Positions 53,484 to 60,733 of a stretch of 64,000 nt of DNA are shown piece after piece. Origin of the DNA: Pseudomonadota bacterium (GTDB lineage: Bacteria > Pseudomonadota > Gammaproteobacteria > Steroidobacterales > Steroidobacteraceae); assembly GCA_025357635.1 (NCBI GenBank), contig JANXOV010000004.1, positions 1 to 64,000 on the forward strand, read 5' to 3'. Position numbers and translations under genes: made by a program. Position 1 is the stretch's first letter. Every line of letters starts with the position of its first letter. Below the pieces are notes generated by a model. That model saw only the letters and a program-made list of their open reading frames with translations. It did not search any database and was not told the DNA's origin.

Positions 53484-53647
53484 ACATCATCTTGATATTG
53501 ATTCCGGTCACGCTGCTGCTGGTGGGCTGCGCTGCCTGGGCCTTCTTTTGGGCCGTGGGATCCGGTCAATTTGATGAACTCGACACGCCAGCCTGGGAGA
53601 TTCTCCACGACGACGGCGAGTCAGGCACTCGGGAATCCAAACCATGA
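53480..53647 (+). CDS. ccoS: cbb3-type oxidase assembly protein CcoS
   Basis: The 55-residue protein is the classic CcoS: one helix (ILILIPVTLLLVGCAAWAFF) directly followed by WAVGSGQFDELD and an acidic tail. CcoS is needed for cofactor insertion into cbb3 oxidase. It overlaps ccoI at its start and the TauE/SafE gene at its end, both by ATGA. Confidence 0.93.
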   Translation: MNIILILIPVTLLLVGCAAWAFFWAVGSGQFDELDTPAWEILHDDGESGTRESKP

Positions 53648-54351
53648 TTCAGCCCATGGCCGCCGGCGCATCCATCGGTCTCGCTGCAGCGTTCATCGCC
53701 GGCCTCGCCGGCAGTGTGCATTGTCTGGCCATGTGCGGCGGCGTGTCAGGGGCCTTGGGGATGCGCGCGCGGCGCGTGGGTGCAGGCCCCGCGCGGACAT
53801 TCATGCACAATGCCTCGTATCAGATCGGCCGGGTCGGAAGCTACACACTCGCCGGCGCCTTATGCGGCGGCTTTGGCGCAATGCTGGCGACGCTTGCGGA
53901 TCTGTCGAGCCTCACCCGCATCGTGCGCATGCTTGCGGGCCTGCTGCTGATCGGGATCGCGCTGCGGGTCCTGGTGGGCTGGCGGCTGTTCGGCGCATTG
54001 GAGAGCCTCGGCGCAAGGGTTTGGATGCGGCTGTCGCCGCTGGCGCGTTCCGCCAACCCGCAGCATCTGGGCGGCTCGCTGCTGCTGGGCGCGTTATGGG
54101 GCTGGCTGCCCTGCGGCATGGTGTATTCCATGCTGATCTTCGCCTCGTTGTCGGGCAGCGCATTGCAGGGCGCCGCAACGCTGCTGATGTTCGGCGTGGG
54201 CACCTGGCCCGCCATGCTCGGAGGAAGTCTGCTGAGCGCGCAGATAGGGCGATTCAGCGCCGCGCGCGGACTGCACACGGTGGCAGGTGCGCTGCTGCTG
54301 GCCTTTGGCGTATTGACACTGCTGGCGCCGCTGAGGCAGGCGCATCACTAG
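53644..54351 (+). CDS. TauE/SafE-type membrane protein of the cbb3 cluster
   Basis: The 235-residue protein has about six membrane helices with the UreH/TauE-like motifs GLAGSVHCLAMCGG (residues 19-32) and GALWGWLPCGMVYSML (about 145-160). The paired Met-Cys and Pro-Cys motifs are typical of the type encoded at the end of cco clusters, with a proposed role in metal or redox handling during oxidase assembly. It is translationally coupled to ccoS and converges with the HPF-like gene, 6 bases away. Confidence 0.85.
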   Translation: MIQPMAAGASIGLAAAFIAGLAGSVHCLAMCGGVSGALGMRARRVGAGPARTFMHNASYQIGRVGSYTLAGALCGGFGAMLATLADLSSLTRIVRMLAGLLLIGIALRVLVGWRLFGALESLGARVWMRLSPLARSANPQHLGGSLLLGALWGWLPCGMVYSMLIFASLSGSALQGAATLLMFGVGTWPAMLGGSLLSAQIGRFSAARGLHTVAGALLLAFGVLTLLAPLRQAHH

Positions 54352-54357
54352 TGGGTA

Positions 54358-54675
54358 TCAGTGGTCCCAGCGCAGGCGTTGCAGCTGGCGCTTGGCGTCG
54401 TCGAAGGCTGCGCGCAGCGCCAGATTCAAGTCGCCCTGCTGCGCAGGATCCAGATGCAGATTATCCGCATGGATCTGCGCCCCCGGAACGCTGATATCGA
54501 TCTTCACGGCGTACTTGGCGCCATCCGCCGCCCCGGCTTCTGAACCGTCGACCGTCAAATGACAATGAGCGATGCGATCGTTGACGCGTTCCAGCCGCTG
54601 CACTGATTCGCGCACGCGCGCCTCCAGCTCGGCTGTGCGATCGAGGTGCCGCAGGGTCAGTGTCAGCAGCGGCAT
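54358..54675 (-). CDS. HPF/RaiA-family ribosome-associated protein
   Basis: The 105-residue protein fits the ribosome hibernation fold: a first strand (TLTLRHLDRTAELEARVRES), the helix with RLERVNDRIAHCHLTVD, KYAVKIDISVPGAQIHADN and a final helix LNLALRAAFDDAKRQLQRLR. Such proteins bind the 30S decoding site and idle ribosomes in stress. The basic patch is at the C-terminal helix. It begins 7 bases after the response-regulator gene, so it may be part of that two-component operon. Confidence 0.8.
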   Translation of the reverse strand: MPLLTLTLRHLDRTAELEARVRESVQRLERVNDRIAHCHLTVDGSEAGAADGAKYAVKIDISVPGAQIHADNLHLDPAQQGDLNLALRAAFDDAKRQLQRLRWDH

Positions 54676-54682
54676 CGCGGCC

Positions 54683-55318
54683 TCAGTGCTGATCGCTCAG
54701 GGTCAGATGCATTTTCACCAGATGCGCCACCGAGCGCGCGCCCATTTTGTCCATGACCTTGGCACGGTGAATTTCCACCGTGCGTTCACTCAACCCCAGG
54801 TCGATGGCAATCACCTTGTTGGCGCCTCCATCGACGACCAGATCCATCACCTGCCGCTCGCGCGGCGTCAGCAATCCGAGCCGGCGCACCACTTCGGCGC
54901 GGCGCGCCACGGTCTTGCGATTCTCGGCATCGTGCTGCAAGGCGTGGTTGATGCGGTCGAGCAGATCCTGATCGCGGAAGGGTTTTTGAATGAACTCGAA
55001 CGCGCCCTCTTTCATGGCCTGCACCGCCATCGGCACATCGCCGTGACCGGTGATGAAAATGACGGGGAGCATGGAGCCGGTGCGGTTGAGATGCTGCTGC
55101 AGTTCCAGGCCGCTCATTTCCGGCATGCGCACATCCAGCACCAGGCAGCCCGGTTCGTCCGGCTTGAAGCGCTGTAGGAAATCCTGCGCGCGTGAAAAGG
55201 CGGCGGTGGTGTAGCCGACGGTGCTGAGCAATGTGCTCAACGCATTGCGCATCCCGTCATCGTCATCGACGACGTATACGGTGGGTCCTGTTCGCGGCAA
55301 TTCTTTTGCAGCGGCCAT
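54683..55318 (-). CDS. FixJ/LuxR-type response regulator
   Basis: The 211-residue protein has a receiver domain (VYVVDDDDGMRNALS at residues 14-28, phosphoacceptor Asp in LVLDVRMPEMSG near 60, Lys in FIQKPF near 110) and a LuxR helix-turn-helix (LTPRERQVMDLVVDGGANK; LSERTVEIHRAKVMDKM). It belongs to the FixJ/TodT type. Its start overlaps the sensor-kinase stop by ATGA. It may control the cco genes next door, but no binding site is shown. Confidence 0.92.
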   Translation of the reverse strand: MAAAKELPRTGPTVYVVDDDDGMRNALSTLLSTVGYTTAAFSRAQDFLQRFKPDEPGCLVLDVRMPEMSGLELQQHLNRTGSMLPVIFITGHGDVPMAVQAMKEGAFEFIQKPFRDQDLLDRINHALQHDAENRKTVARRAEVVRRLGLLTPRERQVMDLVVDGGANKVIAIDLGLSERTVEIHRAKVMDKMGARSVAHLVKMHLTLSDQH

Positions 55319-56118
55319 CAGCGCTCCGATTCCATGGCGGCGGCCGGCAACCGAAACCAAAATCGGCTGCCCCCGGCGGGTAAGTTTTCGAATCCGATTG
55401 TACCTTCGTGCGCCTCGACTATAGCCCGGCAGGAAGCCAGCCCGAGGCCGGTGCCGCCTCGCTTGGTCGTGAAGAACGGCCGGAACATCTGACCTTGGTT
55501 CTCCGGCGCGACGCCGGCGCCTGAATCCGTGACGCTGGTCTGCACCGCATAGCGGTCCCCCGCCACATCGATCGTGACCTGCGGCAAGCCCGCATTCTGA
55601 CTGCCGGCATCGCAGGCGTTCTGCACCAGAGCGAACAGCACATGCTGAATCCGCAGGCGGTCGAGCAGCAGCGTCGGCAGCGACGTGGCGGCGTGCAGCT
55701 GCAGCCGGCCGCGATGGCGGGAAGCCAGCATTTGCAGCACCGGATGCAGTTCGCTGACCAGGTCGCTCATCTGACAGCGGACGCGGGCCGATTCGCCCGG
55801 ATCGAACATGCGGCGGATGCGGTGGATGCCCGCGCCCGCGGACAGCGCCTCGTGGTTGATCTGACGGAAGACCTCCACGGCGCGGCCCACCAGCGGCTCG
55901 CCGCGGTCGAGCATGCGCTCGCCGGCTTGAGAAAAAGTGGCAATGGCGCCCAGCGGCTGGTTCAGCTCGTGGGCGATGCCGCTGGCCAGTTCTTCGAGCG
56001 CAGAAACACGCGCGATTTCCATCAATCGCTTGAAAATGACTTCGGACCCGACTGTCTCGGGATTACTGTCGCTCAATGTCCACCTGCCCGGCGTGAAATC
56101 TGCAAACCCCCGCAACAA
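55318..56118 (-). CDS. Sensor histidine kinase lacking a PAS domain (FixL-like partner)
   Basis: The 266-residue protein has an H-box SALEELASGIAHELNQPLGAI (His near residue 49) and the ATPase boxes: N-box FALVQNACDAG, G1 VTDSGAGV and G2 GGTGLGLAS. There is no PAS, GAF or membrane sensor domain, only about 32 residues before the H-box region. Start is uncertain: a TTG at 56118 opens the frame, and an ATG at 56022 starts MEIARVSALEEL. It is coupled to the FixJ-type regulator, so it probably phosphorylates it. Confidence 0.85.
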   Translation of the reverse strand: MLRGFADFTPGRWTLSDSNPETVGSEVIFKRLMEIARVSALEELASGIAHELNQPLGAIATFSQAGERMLDRGEPLVGRAVEVFRQINHEALSAGAGIHRIRRMFDPGESARVRCQMSDLVSELHPVLQMLASRHRGRLQLHAATSLPTLLLDRLRIQHVLFALVQNACDAGSQNAGLPQVTIDVAGDRYAVQTSVTDSGAGVAPENQGQMFRPFFTTKRGGTGLGLASCRAIVEAHEGTIGFENLPAGGSRFWFRLPAAAMESER

Positions 56119-56269
56119 TGGTGCCAGCCTGCCAGAATTGCCAAGCGCTCACATCTGCGAGTTTCCCGCATACCTCTGCGCCTGCCCCTTAGCGGCGGTA
56201 CGAATCGTGATAGGCTTTGTGCAACTGAAGCGCGACGGCATGCATGCCGTACCAGCGCGCAGGCCGATC

Positions 56270-57796
56270 ATGAATGAACTCGCCTCGATTTCGCAGCATT
56301 TGCTGCAGTTTTCTCCGGATGCTCTCATTGTCGTGGATGCGAGGGGCGTCATTCAATTCGCCAACGACACCGTGACCACCCTGTTCGGCTACCGGCCGTC
56401 GGAATTGGTCGGGCAGACCCTGGAGATTCTCGTTCCTGAGCGGTTCCGGATCCGGCACGGAGCCCATATGGCCGCCTATTCGCGCGACCCGACCAACCGC
56501 GAAATGGGCGCCCGCATGAACGACCTGTTCGCGCGGCGGGCTGACGGCAGTGAATTTCCGGCAGGCATCCGCCTGGCTGCCTTTCGCGCCGGCGAGAACA
56601 GCTTCTTCGCCGCCGCCATCCGCGACGTGACCGAACGGCGCGCCATCAGCGACGCGCTGGTCGCCGCGCGTGAAGAAGCCGACCGCGCCAACCGCGCCAA
56701 GTCCCGCTTCCTGGCCACAGCCAGCCACGACCTGCGTCAGCCTCTGCAGACCATCCGTCTGCTCAATGCCTCGCTGCAGAGGCTCACACAACACTCCAGC
56801 GGCGTGAGCGACTTGCTGCATCGCCAAGAGCAGGCCATCGACGGAGCAACGCGCCTGCTCAACGCCGTGCTCGACATCAGCCGGATGGAATCCGGCGCCA
56901 TCGAGCCGCAGATCAGCGCGGTGAGCGTGGCCGAGGTGTTCGAGGATCTGGCGCATGAGTTTGCCCCTTCCGCCGAGGCCAAGGGACTTAAACTGGAATT
57001 CACCGCCGCGGCCGTCGTGCTCAATACCGATCGCATGTTGTTCATGCAGCTGCTGCAGAATCTGGTCGGCAATGCCATCAAGTACACCGACCACGGCAGG
57101 GTCAGCGTCTCGCAGAGCATCGAAGCCGATGCGCTGATTCTCAAGGTGGAAGACACCGGCATCGGCATACCGGCGGACAAACTGGAGCGGATATTCGATG
57201 AATATTACCAGGTGGACGCCAAGGGAGCCCAACGCCTCGGCGTCGGCCTGGGTCTTGCCATCGTGCGAGAAGCCGCGCGCCTGCTGGGCTGGTCCGTCGA
57301 CGTCTCCTCCAGACTGGGCGAGGGCACGCGGGTGCGGCTGCGCATATCAATGCAGAAGATCGTAACAGACCGAGCAGCGCCGCCGCGTGATGAGCGCGTC
57401 ATCGGCAAAACGGGCGCGCAGAGCGCGCGCTGCCGCCTGGTGCTGCTGGAAGACAATGACTCGGTGCGGGTGGCGACCGAATTGTTCCTCGGTCTGGAGG
57501 GCTATGAAATCAAGAGCGCAGCGTCAGTGGCCGAAGCGGAGGGCCTCCTCAGCGCCATGCAGCCCGGCGACGTGCTGATCACCGACTATCATCTGGATGG
57601 ATCGCTGACGGGCCTGGATGTGCTGCATCAGTTGCGCGCCCGGCAGGGCCGGCTCGTGCCGGCCATTGTGTTGAGCGGCGACATTCAATCCATGCTGCGC
57701 GTGGTGAAGACCGAGATTCCGCGCTGCCGCTTCCTGAGCAAGCCCGTCGACACCAAAGCATTGCTGGCGGCGATCGTCGAACTGGGCGAAAATTGA
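56270..57796 (+). CDS. PAS-domain hybrid sensor histidine kinase
   Basis: The 508-residue protein has one PAS domain (residues 10-125, ALIVVDARGVIQFANDTVTTL; IRDVTERR), an H-box FLATASHDLRQPLQTIRLL (His near 147), a kinase domain (NAIKYTDHG, EDTGIGIP, GVGLGLAIV) and a C-terminal receiver with VLITDYHLDGSLTGLDVL, the Asp near 444. ATG 56270 is taken; ATG 56240 is in frame and adds 10 residues. It is soluble. It is divergent from the PAS-less kinase and upstream of a cytochrome c gene, so it may sense redox state or oxygen (inference). Confidence 0.9.
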   Translation: MNELASISQHLLQFSPDALIVVDARGVIQFANDTVTTLFGYRPSELVGQTLEILVPERFRIRHGAHMAAYSRDPTNREMGARMNDLFARRADGSEFPAGIRLAAFRAGENSFFAAAIRDVTERRAISDALVAAREEADRANRAKSRFLATASHDLRQPLQTIRLLNASLQRLTQHSSGVSDLLHRQEQAIDGATRLLNAVLDISRMESGAIEPQISAVSVAEVFEDLAHEFAPSAEAKGLKLEFTAAAVVLNTDRMLFMQLLQNLVGNAIKYTDHGRVSVSQSIEADALILKVEDTGIGIPADKLERIFDEYYQVDAKGAQRLGVGLGLAIVREAARLLGWSVDVSSRLGEGTRVRLRISMQKIVTDRAAPPRDERVIGKTGAQSARCRLVLLEDNDSVRVATELFLGLEGYEIKSAASVAEAEGLLSAMQPGDVLITDYHLDGSLTGLDVLHQLRARQGRLVPAIVLSGDIQSMLRVVKTEIPRCRFLSKPVDTKALLAAIVELGEN

Positions 57797-57822
57797 AACA
57801 TTCATCGAACAAGGTCCACGAC

Positions 57823-58539
57823 ATGATCGCATCGATCCGAACCCGCCTTCCCGGTGCATTGCTCGCGGCGGTTTTGTGCGCCGCCGGCATACAGGCCGCG
57901 CTCGCTTCGGAGGAATCCGTCGATCAGGCGACGCACGCGGCGATGTCCATGGATGCGCACCCCAAGCGCGGTGCGTCGATCTTTGCGAACAATTGCGCAG
58001 GCTGCCACGGGCCGCAGGCGCACGGCGATGCCACGCGCAACATTCCCGCTCTCGCCGGTCAGCGCTTTGCCTATCTGGTACGGCAGCTGGCCAATTTTTC
58101 CGGCGGCGAGCGCGACAGCAGCGCCATGCACAAGGTCGTTTCGAGCAAGGCGCTGCAAAAGCCGCAGGTCTGGGTCGACATCGCGGCCTATCTGAACAAC
58201 GCGCCGCTCATCAGTGCCGCGCAGAACGGCGCCGGCGATCACCTGAGCCTGGGCGAAGGTATTTTTCACGAGCAATGCGCCTCCTGCCACGCGCTGGATG
58301 CGCGCGGCGACGACGACGGCTTCGTGCCCTCGCTGCGCTCCCAGCACTATGCGTATCTGGTGGCGCAGATTCACGGTCTCGCCGCGGGCCGGCGGCACAA
58401 CGTGGATGAAAACCTGATGCGTTTTTTCCGCAGTTTCGAAGACAGCGACATCGCCGCAGTGGCCGACTATCTTTCACGGCTGCAAGGGCCTGGAAAAGAC
58501 CGCAAGAAAATGCGCGGTGACGGGACCGTGGTCGACTGA
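57823..58539 (+). CDS. Diheme cytochrome c, c4-like
   Basis: The 238-residue protein has a signal peptide (residues 5-30, ALLAAVLCAAGIQAALA) and two CxxCH heme sites: NCAGCHGPQA near 57 and QCASCHALDARG near 155. The two domains are similar, each with RFAYLVRQL or HYAYLVAQI, as in cytochrome c4. Such proteins carry electrons from membrane complexes or periplasmic dehydrogenases to oxidases. ATG 57823 follows AAGG by 8 bases; a TTG at 57793 is possible. It converges with the GMC gene and could be its acceptor or a donor to cbb3. Confidence 0.9.
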   Translation: MIASIRTRLPGALLAAVLCAAGIQAALASEESVDQATHAAMSMDAHPKRGASIFANNCAGCHGPQAHGDATRNIPALAGQRFAYLVRQLANFSGGERDSSAMHKVVSSKALQKPQVWVDIAAYLNNAPLISAAQNGAGDHLSLGEGIFHEQCASCHALDARGDDDGFVPSLRSQHYAYLVAQIHGLAAGRRHNVDENLMRFFRSFEDSDIAAVADYLSRLQGPGKDRKKMRGDGTVVD

Positions 58540-58563
58540 GTCAGCGCAAAATGCCGCCTGCGC

Positions 58564-60165
58564 CTAGACTCCAAGGCGCGGCGCTGCGACGGCACGCTGC
58601 CAGTCGGACAACAACCTGCGGGCCGAACGCAGAGTCAATGCATGCACTGTAAAGGTGGGATTCACGCCGCCGCTGCTGGCAAAAAGCCCTGGACCCGCCA
58701 CAACCAGATTCGCGATGCCGTGCACCTGACCGATGTCGTTGGTCACCGAATCAGCCGCAGTCTTGCCCATCACGGTGCCACCCATGATATGCATCCGGCC
58801 CGGCGGTCCGGTCCAGACCTCTTTTGCGCCGGCCGCTTCGAACACTGCCTTACCCTCCGCCAGCGAGGCCTGCCACAGCGCTACGGACTCCTCACTGGTC
58901 GTGTGATGGACCTGCGCCAGGTTCACGCCGTGGCGATCTTTGCGCTGCGACAGCGAAATGCGATTGTCCGCCAAGGGAAGATCCTCGACGACGGCCGTCA
59001 TACCCGCAAAGCCTCGGGTGGCACGCTGCATGAAGTCATGCAGCGGGGCGCCGAACAGATCGGCCCGCGTGGTCGAAATGCCGAGCAGATCGTTGGGCTT
59101 CACCGCCTGCCCAATCATCCACTGATAGCTGCCGAACGCTCCCTTCGCCGCGTGGGTCAGCTTCGGATAACTATCCTGATTGACCAGCTGCCCGCCAAAC
59201 GCGCCCAGGTAGCTCTGCGTGTCCTCGTCGAACAATCCGAACACCAGGCCCGCTGTGTGCGACATGACGAAGCGGCCAACAAGACCAGCGTCGTTGCCCA
59301 GGCCGCCAGGATGCCGCGCATTTGCAGAGGCAAGCAGAAGGCGCGCGTTTTCCACTGCGAATGCAGCCATTACCACGAGATCAGCACGATAGTTGCGCCG
59401 CGAGCCGTCCGCCATGGCGACGTCCACGCCCGTCGCGCGCATGCCTTGCGCATCGAGATTGACGCAGGTCACCGTCGCATCGCACAGAATCTGAGCGCCG
59501 GCGGCGCGCGCGCGCGGTAGGTGCACGGTGAGTGGATTGCCGAGGGCGCCGATCGGACAGCCGGCATCGCACCAGCCATCCCACAGACAGGCGGGACGGC
59601 CCCGATACGCAATGCTGGTCACGGCCAGCGGCAGTGGCGCGACGCGGCGGCCCATTTTTTCGAAGCCTCGCGCGATGACCCGTCCTTGCGCAAACGTCGG
59701 CACCGGTGGCATCGGGTAAGCCTGCCCGGACGGCCTCCATACCTCTTGCGCGGCATCGCCGGACACGCCAACCTCGAGTTGGACTTGATCGTAATGCGGC
59801 TCCAGATCCGCATAGCGCAGCGGCCAGTTGAGCCCGCGGCCGTGCCGGCTGTGTAGGTCGAAGTCTTCCTCGTGCAGGCGCGGCCATACCGCGTAGTGAT
59901 GCAACGCCGATCCACCCAGACCGAATCCGGAATTGAAGGCGTGGCCGATCGGGTTCTTTCCAGTCTCGATCACCGGCGCGCCGTTCCACTTCAACCGCCG
60001 CGCATACAAGGTGGAACTGATGAGATCGGCGCTGCTGCGTTCGGGGCCGGCCTCCAGTATCAAGACCCGCTTGCCGCCTTCCGCCAGGTACGCAGCCATG
60101 GCCGATCCCGCGGCGCCCGAACCCACCACAATAGCGTCGAAAACCTGTGTGGCTTGCGCGCTCAT
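58564..60165 (-). CDS. GMC oxidoreductase (dehydrogenase large subunit type)
   Basis: The 533-residue protein has the FAD site DAIVVGSGAAGSAMAAYLA (residues 10-28), SGFGLGGSALHHYAVWP near 89 and a C-terminal GMC active site (GRMHIMGGTVMG with His; GGVNPTFTVHALTL with Asn). This arrangement is that of the large subunit of flavin-linked sugar or alcohol dehydrogenases. ATG 60165 overlaps by ATGA the stop of a Tat-exported small-subunit gene, suggesting export as a complex. Substrate unknown; TonB uptake upstream suggests a large or scarce substrate. Confidence 0.88.
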   Translation of the reverse strand: MSAQATQVFDAIVVGSGAAGSAMAAYLAEGGKRVLILEAGPERSSADLISSTLYARRLKWNGAPVIETGKNPIGHAFNSGFGLGGSALHHYAVWPRLHEEDFDLHSRHGRGLNWPLRYADLEPHYDQVQLEVGVSGDAAQEVWRPSGQAYPMPPVPTFAQGRVIARGFEKMGRRVAPLPLAVTSIAYRGRPACLWDGWCDAGCPIGALGNPLTVHLPRARAAGAQILCDATVTCVNLDAQGMRATGVDVAMADGSRRNYRADLVVMAAFAVENARLLLASANARHPGGLGNDAGLVGRFVMSHTAGLVFGLFDEDTQSYLGAFGGQLVNQDSYPKLTHAAKGAFGSYQWMIGQAVKPNDLLGISTTRADLFGAPLHDFMQRATRGFAGMTAVVEDLPLADNRISLSQRKDRHGVNLAQVHHTTSEESVALWQASLAEGKAVFEAAGAKEVWTGPPGRMHIMGGTVMGKTAADSVTNDIGQVHGIANLVVAGPGLFASSGGVNPTFTVHALTLRSARRLLSDWQRAVAAPRLGV

Positions 60166-60731
60166 GCGCCCCAACGCGCCGGCGGCTCGATGTGCGGCAT
60201 ATACGGCACGCCGAGCCGCTCGAAACCTGCGCGAGATCCGTAGCTCACGTCCACCGCATCGCTACGCAGGACGAAATACAGCAGAGGTGCCGGCGGTCCC
60301 TCCCAGCCGGGCGCAGCACCCGAACTCAGTGCCGATACCAACATATGCGCCGCCTTGGCCTCCAACGCCGACGCCGATTTGCCGAAGCGTCGCTGCGCCA
60401 GCGACTCCACCGCTGCGAGTCCCGGCCGGTAAAAATCCAGAAAGGGCGGCGATACACCGACGTACTTCGCCATGAACATGCACTGCGACGCGGGCACCGC
60501 GAGCTGATGATCGATGTAGTGCACGAAGCCAGCTGCCACGCTGCCGGGCAGCAGCGTCTCACCCAGCATGGATAGCGTTCTGGTTTCGACATCGGTCAAC
60601 GTGCGCAGCGGCAACTGCCGCGCGTACGCCTCGCTCGGCGTAAGGGGTGCGGCGCAACCGGCGAAACTCAGAACCAGCACGCCGGCGCCCACCGTCGCGC
60701 CCTGATGCAGAAATTGCCGCCGCGTTGTCAC
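60162..60731 (-). CDS. Tat-exported small subunit of a GMC dehydrogenase (gluconate 2-dehydrogenase subunit 3-like)
   Basis: The 189-residue protein starts with a twin-arginine signal (TTRRQFLHQGATVGAGVLVL) followed by a lipobox-like SFAGCA. The remainder, LTDVETRTLSMLGETLLPG then a helical stretch, resembles gluconate 2-dehydrogenase subunit 3, which escorts the FAD subunit through the Tat system. I chose GTG 60731, which gives a compact signal and lies 2 bases after the receptor stop. An ATG at 60767 inside the receptor gene would add 12 residues. It is translationally coupled to the GMC gene. Confidence 0.75.
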   Translation of the reverse strand: MTTRRQFLHQGATVGAGVLVLSFAGCAAPLTPSEAYARQLPLRTLTDVETRTLSMLGETLLPGSVAAGFVHYIDHQLAVPASQCMFMAKYVGVSPPFLDFYRPGLAAVESLAQRRFGKSASALEAKAAHMLVSALSSGAAPGWEGPPAPLLYFVLRSDAVDVSYGSRAGFERLGVPYMPHIEPPARWGA

Positions 60732-60733
60732 CG

